Positions 23,101 to 38,100 of a stretch of 64,000 nt of DNA are shown one piece after another. The notes under the pieces were generated by a model that worked only from the letters and a program-made list of their open reading frames with translations, was not told the DNA's origin and made no database searches. This DNA is from Symsagittifera roscoffensis (Eukaryota; Xenacoelomorpha; Acoela; Convolutidae): contig NC_087063.1 in assembly GCF_963678635.1 (NCBI RefSeq), forward strand, positions 74,109,617 through 74,173,616, in the 5' to 3' direction. Position numbers and translations under genes: made by a program. Within the stretch, counting starts at the first letter, position 1; each line of letters starts with the position of its first letter.

Positions 23101-26100
23101 GCATACCTTAAGCTAGATTTTGAGTAAGAGTTGGCACTAACACTTAATCATAGCGATGCAATTATCTTTTCAGTCGTTTCATTTTTTTCACCTCTCACTT
23201 TTCAGAATCTGGCGGAGCGTGGTGGTCTATGGATCCTGGCTCAGAACAACATCAAGATGCTCTGGAACATCTACCAATGTCTGTCTGCGCTCATCTGCTC
23301 CTCCAAGTACACCTCCATCCTCACAATGGACACTCTGAGGAGCTGTGCTGCTCCGGTCTTTGTCCAGGTGTCTTTGGCTCTTCACTCTGTATGTGTGGAC
23401 ATGCAACTACAGCTGGACCAGATATTCGCTAAGGACAAGGTATGTTTAGATATTTGGATTCTTCAATTCAGATGTATGTCTCACAATAATCGTTATAACA
23501 ATTTTTTTTAATCACATGCATTTAGAGTCCTCAAAAGAGCTATTCAGCTCATCTAGTCTTACCGCTTTTGGAAAAAAAATGTAGAATGAAAAATCATAAC
23601 AGGGTATGGGCAATATATTAGGTTGATAAAATCGTAGAAATTAGTTTACGCATGCATTGTGGAAGCGTGCAAGAGCTATAACAGTTTTGAAGCAATGCTG
23701 GTAGAAAAATAGTGACTATAAATGTAATTGACGTTTGTGCGTTGGTAGTACCATAATTTTTTGGCAATTGTTTCTTAAAGGCATTTTCTAGTTCTGGCTT
23801 TGCTCTTGTTGTCGATGAAAAAGTATATCATCATCTGATATAATTAAGGAATTTTTATATCAATAAAGGAATTTTCCCTCTCATCATCAATAGATTGTTT
23901 TAATGTAGTTTTTTTTATCTACTGTTATCATAAAAAATCAAAAGATTGTTTTCATAGGTAGTTGTTCACTGTATTTCAAAACTAGTAGCTGAAATGATTT
24001 ATGATTTCTTATAAAATTTGCCCTAAGTGTCTCATAAATTAATTCGTTCTTTCGCGATCATATTAATTTTTGACGTCATTGAATGTTCTAGAAGCCCAAG
24101 AGAACTATGGAAAGCAGTGTGTTTGGCACTCAAGAGGACGAAGTGGGCGGATCCAAACTGTCCTTCGAAAAGATAGCGGACGACCTCACTCTATTTGATG
24201 CCCGCTTCGCTTACAGGATATTCCTGAGGACTCTGGAGCTGTTGTTCTTCAACAAACAATGGGAGACCATGACAGACTTGGCATTCAAGATAAACGCCAT
24301 TACCAAGTAAGGTCAACCAAAGTCGAAATTGGATATCTTGAAGGCATTTTTGCATTGATTCTAGTTGACAAACAGAAGTTTCTTCTTAAAGACAAATTGC
24401 TTTGCCTTTATATTATTATTTCTTAATAAAAATCTCTTGCAATAAATTTTTGATTGTTTTTGGACTTTGTCAAGCAGTGTTTTTTAAACTTCGAGAACAG
24501 TAATACATTGATCAAATTTCAAATATTTTAGACATTCTTCTAAGTAAACTATGTGAATGTTCTCAGAGAGCATTCTTGATGAGTCTATTTTGGTGCTAAT
24601 AACATTCTGTTATTTCCATCTAGCTGTCGATTTGTGGAGCAAGTCTCCCCTCTCCTGATATTCTCCCAGCACCAAGTGATCCAGAGAGTGCTGGACCACA
24701 ATGGGCCAGACATCCCCCAGCCCTCGTTCGCCCCCACCGCCCTCTCGCGACAACAGGTGTACTCGGAGAAGTACGAGTCGCCTGTGTTCCGAGTGAACTT
24801 GCCTCCGGGCGAAGATGAAAACACGAACAGAATGCAACTGAGACAGATAGCGAATGTTCAGGTTAGATCGAAAGCTGCGTTTTCCTAAAAAGAATTGTTT
24901 CTTTAAACTTTTTCGATACAAGACGTACACAAATATCGTAGCTATAGAGTAAACTATCTATTTTTGTGGCTTAGAATAATATAAATCAAACATAACCATT
25001 TTCTGCTTTGTCCTCAAACCTAAATATTGTTGCTTGTTATTTCTTGAAAATATGTGTAAATCATTTAATTGAAAACAGAAAATGGGAAAACTTATTGTCA
25101 AAATTCGACAAATTCAAGAAAAACTCATAATTTACGTATTTATGAAGATTTTTCATCCAAAACAGAACAAATAGTTAATAATTATTTGCTCTTTTTAATT
25201 TGCTCATCCAGATTTTCACAAAAACTAAAAAATATTCCGTTTCTTTTTTTCACCTCAATTCGTTCATCCATTTCACATGTATTTCACGTTTCTTTTCATT
25301 CAAAATGGGTTGTTCATCTCACCGTTTTTTTTCAGGCTCCCTCACCTGTGCGTGCCCTGCAGGTGGCCAGCGTGCCCCTGGACATAGAGGAGAGTGTTGC
25401 TGAAGTGGGCAGGGCCATGGACCACTCCCAGTTCCTCTCCCACGCACTGAGACACGCCAGGCGACTACTCGCACTCTACATGGCAGGACACCATCTTGGT
25501 ATGTCTGGGAAAAAATCACTCTTGTTGGTCGTATAGACATTTTTGAAGACACATTTACATGGCGCGACATCATTTAGCTCCAATGATTCAGCTCAGTTGC
25601 AGATGACCTTGAGTTATTGATGAATCTAATTTATTGTGTTATTTTTTTGTGCTTCTACTAGACATAATAACTTTTTTCTAAAATAGAGCGATATTGTATC
25701 AATAGCAACCACACTAAAATGGCAGCGGAATCATCTAGCTGAGATCGAGGAGAAAATTCGCCCCTGTCATATATCATATTGAAAACTCAGATCTTAAAAT
25801 CTCATTAACTTTTGATCTCTGAGTTCTTTTCCGATCTCTTTAACTATTTCATCAATTGCCAAGGGATGGAGAAAAATCGTTACTAGGGACAATGTTCGCA
25901 TGTGCTTAATCATTGAGTTTTTCTTCAATAGGGCTGAATAATCTTTTTCTCGGTACCAGGGGCGGATCTAGGATTTTCTCGAGGGGGGGCGGCGGATTTT
26001 CAAAAATTTTTCGAAAATCTTGACGACCTTTTTTTAGGTCGACCAAATTGATTCTCCTAAAGCACTAAAAAGACGTTGTTTTGGCCAAATTTTCAAAACT

Positions 26101-29100
26101 GAGGTCAAAAGAGCATACGGGTGATAGGTAAAGAAAACTTTTTCTTAGGTGGTGCCAAAGACCCAGCCGGCCAGTCTGGACTGACTCGAAGTGAGAGCCA
26201 GCAAGTGAGGATAGATGAAAACCCAGTTTATGTGCCCACCCCTGTGCCGCAGGAGGTGAAGGGAGTCCGGTTCCAGAGACTGGAGGAGGTCCAGTTCTGT
26301 GCCATCTCTCCCAACCAACTGGCTACTGTCATCAAGGCATACCAACATGCATCCGGTGCGTGTTTTAATGCTCTAAATAGGTGTTTTGTTAGTCATTTCA
26401 CGTTATAAGTATAAAACTGAGGATATTTTATTCAACTGAAGAATGCTAGGGAAATGTTATACCAGTATATCTGTTTCGTCAAAAGTTTTGACAAGAAAGC
26501 TGGCATAGTTAATTTAGAAGTAAGTAGTCAATTTTATTTTAAAGTAACTTCATTCTTCATGTATCATTATGATTTAAAGTATCGTCAAGGTTCTGTTGAC
26601 TTAAGTGCGAAAATTGGTTGAACAGTTTTTTTCTGTTGTTTCAAGACTTTTGATATAAATGAAGGATGTGTTTTGTCCTTTTCTGCAGATCTGCTCTCGG
26701 CGAAGAAAGAAACCGGGTGTCAGGTGCAGGCCCTTCATGAACTGGGCAACCTCTACTTGCACCAGGGCAACTTTAGAGAGGCCAACAGAGTGTGGAGTGA
26801 CGCCATTGACATCCTCTTCAGAAGCAGCGACGTAATCAAGGACTGGAAAAAGGCTACCAGATCCAGACTAGGCGATAAAGAGGTGGGTTCTTTAGATTAC
26901 AAAATTTATGTGGCTGTATTTTGAAGTGGCTTATTTACAAGTGAAATTCTCAAAAACAGTCCAAAGGTTTTCATAATCAAAAGAATTGTGTTAATTTATC
27001 CCGAGTTTGAGCAATTACAGCTTTAGTTAACGTATGCTTGGTTCTGGGCGTTGAAATGAGATAATATGCTAATGATGTTGATTTAAAGTATATTTTTCTC
27101 TTCTTAGACGTCTCAAGTCATACTGGACAAGTGTGGCGTGTGGGGAAGTCTGATGGTTGGCATCCTGGTGTCCAAGATAGCCCAGTACATCCACAAGTCC
27201 AAAGTGGACTCCAAGCTAAACCTGCTCCATTTCGCCACCGCATGCTTTAAAGGTTTTATTATTAAGAGACTTTTGGAAATTATTTATTATTTTGGTTAGT
27301 TCAGGAATTTACCTATGACATAGGGTACGCTTCTGCGTGTCAGCTGGCTTTGTCGCTTATCCTTTTAAATTTTTTATCTCCAATGTTCATCTTGTAGTTA
27401 GATACATTTTATTTAATTTTTTGATACTTTGAATTTATTATTTCGTTCGTTCAGGAAGTTCAACTGACTTCATTTAATTTATATTTAGAAAACACTTTTT
27501 AAAAAAGGATATACAAATGAAATTTTATAGGGTATTTTTGGCGCAAAAGATTGTTTTGGGAAGTTGCTGATGTCTCGAAATTTACGCTCTCGTTAACCAA
27601 AAATAGGGCCTCATTAACTGTTGATTTCTATAATATTCTTATTTTTATCACAGATTTTGCTTAAAACAACCATAACGTCATCGCACAAGGAGAGCTTTAC
27701 TTGTTTTTTGCGGAATTTTTAGCTATCGAATTAAGAACTCACATCAATTTGTCATCAATTTCAGCTGTGTTCCGATCCAGTCTTCCCTATCCCTTGTCGG
27801 ACATAGACTACGCCTCCTACTCCATCGGACCAGACTACACCACAGCAGTGGGATCCAAGGCCATGACAGATCTCCTCCCAGGTCTGGACATAACCTCGGA
27901 CCAGTTCAGATGCAACTCAAGGACACTGGTGTCTAGTCTGTTGTATGTGGTCAATGAGCTGGACAGGAATAATTTCCGACTCACGGTTAGTTATCATTAG
28001 TCACACATACCGGTGCAAGTTTATTGCCTTTTTTCAGTGTTAATAAACGTCGTGAAGACTCTTATATAGGTCGCGATGATTTTTTTTCAGGAAATAGTCC
28101 TAAAATTTGTTCGCGCTCAAATTAGATTTTTTTTGCCGTTTGACTTTTGAATTCTATTCTAGTTCAGTTCATTTCCTTTGTTAAAAGGAAGACAAAATCC
28201 ACTATCGAACAGCTAAAGTGTATAGGTCATGAACATTTCATCTACTTAATATTATTATGCATATGTCAATCAGAAATTATTGTCGAAGTTCGAAGAGCTT
28301 TGACACCATATATTTTTTTCTTCAAAATTCAAAAATTGACGTTTTTTTTTCAAAAGACAAGTCTAGTTTTCGTTGTTTCATTGCCCTTGCATTCATTCTT
28401 GTCTGTTGGCTATGTTCTGAATATGCCAGCTCAGAAGAATAATGAATATTTGTTTATAATTTTCTAATCAGTTTGTATGTTGGTCTTTTCCCTCGTGGAT
28501 GAATGGTCTTGGTAAGGTCTATATAGATTATTTAGTTTTTATTGGCTTTTAAAGGACCTTAAGTTGAAATTGTATATGCTTATATGCATTGCATGTATAT
28601 AATTTTCTAAGCGTTATAATTATCAACAACTTTTTTTATTGCTTCAGAGTCTACCTACATTGACCTTGTGTGAGTTCATCTGCGCCCATGCCTGTCGTGA
28701 CCTCAAACGAACTGTGCTCACCCGACTCACTAAGGTAACTCAACAATCTATCTAAATCATTAGCTATTATCGATATTGTTTTGTAGTTCTTACGCTTGCG
28801 ATTCACAAGTGTTATTAATCAGGACATAAATTTTTTTCAGGTTGAATTTTTTTTTTACAAAATCATTCAAATCATTTAGTCAATTCTGATCTCGTCATTA
28901 ACAAATGTATTTTGAGCATGTCTGTAAGTTGAATAAATATTATATTATAAGTTTATTTTAATGTTGATTGTAAATTTACTAACTCTTAAAAATTGTTCTG
29001 GCTCAAGTTTACTCGGTTTGAGTTTTGATTTTTTGAAGTTTAGTTCATTTCCTTTGGACAGCGAAAGTGTAAAGGACACGTGATTGACATCTAATTTCGA

Positions 29101-32100
29101 AAATGCATTTTAATTATCGCATTTCCCAGCGAAATAATAAATTTACCTATTGATCCATATTTCTCAAATTCGCTTAGTTTCATCAAAAAAGTGTCAATCA
29201 TGAGTTGTACTGGAAATTTAAAGAGCTTTAAGGCCAATTATTTTACTCGTTGAAATTCTAAAATATAAATTTAAAAAACAAATCAGTATTTTTTTGTTTC
29301 TTTGCGTTCAATGACTCTTTTCCAACTGTCTGTTGGCTGTTTTGCTTTTTTGGTAGAAAAGTCTTCGGCTATTAGGATATTGGCTCAGTCAACTCGTATT
29401 GAGTTTTTTGATTGCGAAATGTTTTCTACACGCTTGTGTGAGTTTTCGGAGGACGTAGATTTTCGAAATTAGTTTCAAAATATTTGATAGCCCAAATTTT
29501 TTAACGACAACAATTTTTTAGGCCCAACTATATCTACTCAGTTATTGCCAGCTTACATACTGCTGCTTAATTTTTGTTTCTGCGAACTCAACCCTGGCAG
29601 TTGTCTTAATTGGCGTGTTCTCCTCAAACTTAATTTATGCAAATCGAGACAGACGGCTAAAAAAGTCTCATTTTTGATTGTCGATGAACGTAGTTCAGAC
29701 TCTTGTATAGGTCGCGATGTTTTTTTCCAAAAAAAATCTTAAAGTTTGTTCACGTTGTAAGTTACTTTGTCGCTGTTTGACTTTTGAGTTCTTTTTAAAT
29801 TCAGATCTCTCCCTTCGTTAAAAAAAGGAAACTCCCTCATCTAATAGCAAGTGTGTAAAGGTCACGAAAATCGCTTTCTAATTTCGACAATGGTTTTTAA
29901 TTATCACATATCCCAGTGAAATCAAAAGTTTACCTATGATCCAGTTTTCTCACATTGGGTTAATTTTATCAAAAAAAGTGTCAGTCTAAATTGTTCTAGA
30001 AATTCAAAGAGCCTTAAGGCTATCTATTTTTATTGCGTTCATTTATTCTTTTACAACTCTCTGTTGGCTATGTTTGTCAGCTTAGTTGCCGCAGCACATT
30101 TTTGTGGCAAAATAAACAATTTTTACTAACATTTATAGTATTCCATTTGTATTTTTCTAGTGTTACAGGTAAATGAATTCCAAGGAAATTTAGCTGATAT
30201 TTTTTCTTTGAAAAAAATTGTGATGTGAAATTTTAGGACGACTTTGTGACTTTTTGTTTTGTCTTTTATTTCTCCTCTCAATCGCAAAAAAGCCATGAAC
30301 GGAACCGTGTTGTTGACTTTTACACTAGTCATAATCATGTGAAATCAGGTAGCCTGAAATCTTGATTTTATCTGGTAGCAAAATGTTTATCAAGCTCAGA
30401 GTTTTTTCGTTTTTATTTTCTTCTGACAATTGGTTTCTTCATCTGGTTTGGTTGTCAAATGTGCTTTTATCACTCATTGGTGTGTTAGAGAATGGCTGGA
30501 TTGTGCCTACTCTTGAAAAAAATTTCAAATATTAAAATAGCTACTCTTCGTAGTAGTTAGAACATAATTGAAAGACGCCCGACGGAAAAAGAGCCTGGCC
30601 TGAGGGCACAGTGCCCGAGTGCGGCTCTTTTGCCCGAGGCCAACTTCAACTATGTTCGAACTGTTGAAGAGTATGTTTTTGCTCTTGCTGAGGGAAAGAT
30701 GCCATAAAATTGTGAAAGAGCCCGGAAAATTGTGAAAGAGCCCGGAAAAGTGCGGGAAACTATGCATATGATTTCTTTTTTCATTCATGCGTTCCAATAT
30801 TTCATTTTTCATTCATGCCTTGTCGTGAAAGAACATGTGTGAAAGAGCAAAAACATACTCTCCAAGTATCAAAAGTGCCTCAGTTTTTTTCAAGTCACTT
30901 TTCTTCGCCCAAACACCACTGGCATATGTTCTGGATTGGAAATGATGCGAATCTTGGCTTCATCGCTGGGTCAAAATTGTTTTATTGCAATACATTCAAG
31001 AGGGCGACTCAGTTATCAAAATTACGGTCGATAATATGTCTGTAAGAAGTTGACTCGAAGATTCTGTGATAGAGCTATATTTATCGTGGTGTTTCTGTAA
31101 CTTTCGCAGTAGTGATGAAGTTTTATTGACTCCTGATTTTTTCTAGGCCAGGGTCTTTTGTTTTTGTCATTTTCGTTTCGTTAGAGATCAGACTCATGCA
31201 AATCAGAACACGTTTCGAAAGGACCGAAAATTTCCCATTTTGATAGAACATCCAAAAAGCCCGCTTTTTAGCTGCTTATCGAGTGGTGTCTTCAATCTAT
31301 CGAGTGATGTCTTGAATATGATGTGTTTAGATCCGGCTGTTGACCATGCTGCAGCTCTACGCCCCAGCGTGTGAAATGATGAAGGGGGTGTTGTTTGGGG
31401 CCAATCTGCCCCAAATAGAGAGTGTACTAGGCTGGAGGAGTCTAGAAGCCCCTCTGCCCAATCTCAAGTTCAACCAGACTAGACCCATATTCGAAACGGG
31501 CAACCTGAAGGTGAGTCACCATGTCTCTTAATCGAAAAATTCCAAGTATTGCTTTTTCTCAGTTTGGCTAAACTTTAGAGAAACAATGGACAGGCTTCAG
31601 GATAAATTCTGGTTTCCGTTGACCATGGAAGTCAATCATACTTCATTTTTTATGTGCAACTTCAATCCTACGTCATTTTTTATTACCGATTCGTTGAATT
31701 CAACAGTCTAAATCGAGCATACTTTCTCGGCATAATGTCCCGGAGAGTCATAAAAAAATTGAATCAGATGGCTGTTTCAGATGATGGAGGTGTTAGCCGA
31801 AAAGCGGCTGAGCGCTCACTTAGCCACCACTTATGGCCCCGAATTGACCTGTCAAGTGACCACAGTTCAGTCATTCCTCCGAATTGCCATTGCTGCTTCA
31901 TTCTCATGCATTCCCACTGACACCTCCAAATTCCAGTTAGTGAATTTTGTTTGGCTGATTTGTGCTCCGTGGGAGGGAGTTCGAATCCCCCATTGTTCAA
32001 ATATGTAACTTAAGTATTTTCCTAGTTTACATTATTTATGTCAACTTCAATGTCAAGTTCTGTTTTTTTTATAGATTTTATAGAAAGACTAAAAAAGAGT

Positions 32101-35100
32101 CAGTATTTATGCGATTATGTGCGTCTCCAGTAATACCATTTGACCATTAGTCATATTTTGGCCCCTTTAAATAATGCTGTTTGCCTCATGTTTCGAATCT
32201 ATTTCAGACGTATCAAGCCTAAAATCAAAAAGACCACGAAAAGGTTTGCCTTCTTCTGCCCTCCTCTCTTTAAAATGCATTTTATGTTGTTTTTATTGCA
32301 TTTTCTATTCTTGAGCACAAGTTCCTTATTACACAAAATGAAAAATATATCTGGTGTTTTCATGTCTTTTAATTTGATTTATTGTTATTTTTGATTCATT
32401 TAGCATGACAGTTTCCTCCTATGTTATCTGATAACGGATATGAACCCGCATGAATACTGAAACACGAAGCTATTACCCTTATGCAATGGGGAAATTGTTG
32501 AAGAAATCCGTAATTTCTTATCCCAAAATCTAGCAAGACTTTTTTTTCTCCGGTCATGACTAGTCTTACGAGAGGGTAGATTTTGATTGTAAGATTTTAT
32601 AGCGGAAAAAATTATCTATTGATTTAATTTCTAAAGTGTTCTCAGGAAATTTTCTCAGTCATTTTTTTGGGTTTTCTGAGTTTATTGACACTTTTTCAAC
32701 TGTCTGAAATTAAAAAAATCAAATTTTTTCCAACTATTGACAATCAAAACAAATTGTATTTTAATTTTTTAGTGCGCATGATTTTGTGGATGCGGATGCA
32801 GACGAGCAGAAGAAGACGAAGAAGAAAGTGAGGAGAGTGGGGGGCCGAACAGTCGAGCAGCTACTCGGTACGATGACGTCATTACACTTACTATTCGCTA
32901 TGACAAATTTATGATCGAGATTAATATCCAGTGTTTTTTTTTCGATAATAAATCAGTTTCGGGCGTGTAACTGATGTTTGATATTAACTTAGGTAATATT
33001 TTGCGTCGAAACTTGTCTGTATAAATTTTTTTAAAGATTTCATTAATTATTAAGTTTTTAAGGCATTTATTTAACCAAGAAAGGCGGAACTTGGAAAAAA
33101 TCTTATAAGCTATTGAGATTTTCAGCTCTTAGTAGAGAATCGCACCTTGCGAAATTGATTCAAAATTATGCAATTTTTGAAAAAAAATTTCGTAAAACGG
33201 CGGATGTTTCAGAAACGAGCACTGATTTAAAAAAAATTAAAAGTGATGATATGCAGCAGGCATATTTGCAGGAGAATATCGTTATTATCTGTTTCACATA
33301 AATTACATTTTCAAATATTTTATAGAAGTCGTTCCAAAAATCAAGATACTCATCGATATTTCCTATCATTTAGCACCCCGCAGTAAGTAAAGTTTCAAAT
33401 TCCGAAATACAACTCGATCAACGGGCTAATTGATGTAGATATTCCAAATAATCTTTTATAGTAAAAGTTTCTAAAACCTGTCCATTAGCTCTTGATAAAG
33501 ATTATCTATCAGAAGAAGATTTTTTCAAAAAAAAAACGTTTCAGTAGCCGACAATTTCTTATAGGTTATAGTTAATGCTTCTCTTCAGCACTTATATGTT
33601 TCGATATATGTTTTTTCATATTTGAACAGGGACAACTAACCCGGAAAAGCCTTCAATTGTCGTCGGTAACTGGTCACGTTAATTTAGTTTCAAATTGAAA
33701 AGATCATGTTAGCTTAGCAACACGATAACTAAATGTGTATTTGTAGGCAATTGCTATACTGTGTCTGAAAATTGGCACAAAAGATAACTTACAATCAAGT
33801 TCGAGAAATTTTTTTTGGTCGTTTCTGTTATATTTGGATCACATTTTGTACCAAATTGTTTATATTTTAACTTATTTTGACTCCGTAACTGCGAAATGTT
33901 TCTTAAAAAGTTTTTATTTTTAATAGATAACTTGATTCGCTCAATCGAAGCAGGTAACAGAAATTTGCATGTCGAGTTTTAAGTTTGTCAAAGATGCTTG
34001 AAAGTATTTTTGAATTTTACATTTTTGTTTTGTCAATTTATTTTGCATATCAATGAAGTTCTTAATTTTTTGTTTATAATTTGATTTTTTGTCTAATCTG
34101 AGGTGTGTAGAGTAGGTCTTCCTTGGTGTATTTCTTATAGTTTGTCGTCGATTTCTTATCTAGCTCGATTTAATGCGCTTGCACTTTTCGTTTAATAGAT
34201 TCGGTGGACAATGACAAATTTAGTAAGTAGATATCAAATTAATCTATTGTCTCAATATACTAACATTTATTGGCAAGGCTTCAAAACAAGACACAAATAC
34301 TCTGACTTTTTTATTTGGAGCAAAAATTATCATCTGAGTGGGAAAGTTAAAACTTGTTGGAACACATTGCTGATAACATCCATTTTCTTGCACATAAATT
34401 GCAGAATGTTTTTTTTTGTTTTTCATTAAATCTATGGTGACGGGTAACCGAAATTTTTTTGTTCTTATTTTAAAAATACTCTTTTCTATCTACACTTCAC
34501 ATGAAACTGCACTACTGTCAATTGTTGTCTTGCTGTTTTTTCTGTCTTCAACTGCACATTATTGGTTTCTTCATTTTTTTGGAAAAATTAAACATGATGT
34601 TTCTGCAGAAGAGGACGATGCTAATAGCGACGCTGAGGCCGAAGTGTCAGGAGTAACTCGAGTGTTGACCAGTGCCAACTCGCAGCCTACTTTCGGCCTA
34701 GTGGCCGGTCTGCTACTAGATGCAGCCTACCAGGATCTCAATGCCATATGCACTACACTCAGTGCCACTCCAGGTTAATTTACTTTTAAATCGTTCCTTT
34801 CAAACCTTTCATATATCAGTAATATTATTCTGGAACCTTTAATTAAGGCTTAAGAGTAATGAACGTAGTGTTTTTTTTGGTGTTTTTTTGTTTTTGAGGA
34901 ATTTTATCAAAAAAAGGTCATACATATTTTTTTTTCGTGAAATTCATAGAGATTTGAAGGCATATATTTTTTCTTGAAAATTTGGAAGTTGAAGTTTTTT
35001 TAAAAAAACAAGTAATTTTTTTCCGTTTCGTTCTTCTCATTACTTTTCCAACTTTCAGTTGCCTATGTTTAATGATTTTGTGAATAAGTGGCGGCAAGGC

Positions 35101-38100
35101 TTGGCTTAAGCTATTTTAATTTTTGAGGCAAATGAAAAATATGGAGAAAATAAGTGGATGATCTAGGATTTTCTCGAGGGGGGGGCGCATTTTCAAAAAA
35201 AAATCGAAGATTTGTCGACCTTTTCTTATAGTTTTTTTAGGTCGACCAAATTGTTTTTCCGAACTCTACCAAATCACTATAAACACCCATTTTGACCAAA
35301 TTTTCTGCGCCGTAGGCAAGTTTTTGAAAAAACTGGCCAAAAAGGCGTTTTTTAAGCCAAAAAGAAACTATGCTGTTTTTGCAAGTTTTATAACAGGAAA
35401 CTGTAGATTATTATTACAGCAGTTTCATTTTAACGTTTTTTGGAGCAACGTTTAGTGTGCGCTCCGACCGCATTTCAGTTTTTATAGAGTACTTTAAATT
35501 AAAAATAATTGATGAAGTTTAAAAAAAAATTTGTAGATTTTCTTGAAAACCATCCCCCACACGTAAAGTTCATCCCCCTTATGTAAAGTACAAAGTAATA
35601 TATTTTGCTTAAAGTAAAGTTTCCGCGTTCAGACAATTCGGCCACAGACAATTCAGCCAATTTCAAATTAAGACAATTCAGTCAAAATGAGTGAGACAAT
35701 TCGGCCAAAGACTATTCAGACAATTTTAAAGTTTTAAAACGTGCGCGCAAAAACTTTTCACATGCGGCAAAACATCAAAGCTTTCGTTAGACGACTTATA
35801 AGTAATTCCTTTCAAATGCACATAAAACAATTAAAATTAACAGAACCAAAAATGCCTAAGCATAATAAAACTTTATACAACTCATTATGTTTCCAATTTT
35901 GGAATAATAGTTAAGCAAAAATCGAACTCTACAAAAAACTGCACAATACTTAAAAGTTAACCAATTTACACGAAAGCAGACCCAAAATTGGGAATTTACA
36001 GGCGGTCAAAAAGGATATCAGTTAAAGGGCTGACCACCCCTACCACGTACTGGCCACACAGTTACGCTGATATTCTTATCATGCCTTAGGCGGGGGAGGG
36101 TGCAACCGCCTATCAGGTAATTTGGGTAGTTGGTTGAAACTAATTTGATACTTAAACTTTTTTAAAAGATAAACTAATTGCGATTGAAATATTGACCAAC
36201 CAGAAACCAGTACCGCGTTTATTTTTTGAATGATTGAAAAAGTTTTGTCAAAAGTTGGAGAAAAAAATCATCACGATCACATATACTCCGTAATGTGACA
36301 AAAATTTTGGTCTAAATATTAATTCTGTATACGACTCAAATTTCAGCACCTAATGTTCGATATTGGTAGTCCAAAATTTATAATTTATTTACGAAAAACT
36401 ACTCGAGACTAGTGGGAAGCCAGTTAATTCGGAACATTCAGGGTTTTGTCCTGGTACGATATCAGTCTTGTTTTATATTCATGGACAAAAATAAACTCAA
36501 TCTAAGCTTTTCCTTAAACTCAAAATGCGTAACTTCTAAAAAAAGGTTACACAATTGGAGTTTCGTTATCTAATAAATAGCAGGAAATCCCACTGAATGT
36601 CTGCAAGCATAAAATCCCAGCAGTGAATTAATTGTAGCACTTATTACACGCAAGAGCTAGCTAGTGCAGTGTTATATTACGAACATTCTCTTTTTCTAAC
36701 TCAGCTCATAAAAGTGAGCATAACAAATAAAATTGCTCATTTGATGGCGCTTTGCCGCATAGCATTGACAGCACATGTCCAATCGTCTTGATTATTGGCT
36801 AATATTTGCAAGCGACAATGGCGCAGATGCGTGGATGTGAGACTCAGAATCTGTTGATCGGTGGTTTGGTGCTGACGCATAGCAAAATTTGATTTGTTCC
36901 ATGCTTCTTTCGCTTTTTCTTATATTACTTCACGTTCGCGCTTTTTTAAGAGTCGATGATCATGTTTCAGACTCTTATATAGGTCTGATACTTTTTCTAG
37001 TTTTTTTTTTTCAAGAAAATCTTAAATTTTTTTTAGTCTCAAATTTATTTTTTTGCGGATTGATTTTTGATTTCTTGTTAAGTTACACTCATTTCCTTTG
37101 TTAAAAGGAAAGCAAACTACACTATCGAACAGCCAAAGTGTAAAGGTCACGAAAAACGTAATCGAATTTTCATTTTGAACATGGATTTTAATTATTAGAT
37201 TTCCCAGCGAAATAAACAACAAAATTGTTGATCCAGTTCTGTCCAATTGGGTTAAGTTTATCGAAAAATTGTCAATCACATTTTGTTTCCGAAATTCAAA
37301 GACCTTTAAGGCCATCTGTTTTTCTTGGAAGTTCGAAAGTTTTTTTCTGTTTACTTGCGTTCCTTTATTCTTTTCCAACTGTCTGTGAGCTAGGTTTAGA
37401 GCTACTTTTTGCTTTTTTCTTGCTCGTGTTGCTCGTGAAAGCTCGTGTTGCTCGTGAAAGGTTAGGTTGCGTTTCATTGCTTCCAAAATATCAAACGCAG
37501 AAAACAAATCGGTTTTTTGTTTTATTGTTCCGACTTTCGATACGAAAGTAACGGAATATTTGTGCTCGGGGTGGGTTTTTTTTCTTCAGACAAATTTCGA
37601 CTTTTTAACTAGCCATTTTTGACGGAATTATTTTATATCATTCGAAAGGTATTGTTGTCCTGAGCTCAAACTTGAAAAGATATTTCACCTGTGATCATTT
37701 TTCGTAAAGTTACGGGGGTTTAAATATTGCCATTTTGGCCAATTTGGGACAATTAACGCGCGATATATTTCGCGCTATTAATGCGTAAGCGGAGATTTAA
37801 TCCGTCTTAGAAATCGTTCCAAATTGGTTGAAAGAAGCTGATTTGCCATAATTGATTTGTTACAGGAGCGAAATCTATCCTTTTGTATTTTATATGGCGT
37901 GTGGGGGGATGATTTGTCATTAAAAATTTCAAATTAAAAAAAAATTTCTTTTTGTTTTATTTCATTGATTTTTTTATGTTGTTACGGCTCCATAAACCTT
38001 AAAAGGCAGTCGGAACATTCAGGGCTTCGCCCTGATACGAGCAGTCTTGTTTGAGTTTTTTAACGACGGTGGTTTGTTAATTATTTTTTCTTTATCACTT

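Larger units (their letters stand above)
22781..28647 (+). other. Short introns between exons 10 and 19
   Basis: Introns of about 225-770 bp. Most are AT-rich and featureless. Exceptions are a 5' hAT-MITE fragment (25957-26107) and a B copy (28036-28440). Intron 23440-24091 and intron 25499-25956 show nothing recognisable. Confidence 0.6.

Noticed and set aside
24585-24930. Minus-strand open frames opposite exon 13
   Set aside because: Antisense shadows of a well-supported coding exon with no independent splice or motif support.
31945-31995. GGGAGTTCGAATCCCCC as a tRNA T-arm
   Set aside because: No convincing A box or acceptor stem nearby; single occurrence.
34211-34429. Open frame in intron 23
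   Set aside because: No splice sites of the phase needed and no coding composition.
37022-37507. 161-residue open frame, - strand
   Set aside because: It is the complement of a B-family repeat; other B copies do not keep this frame open.
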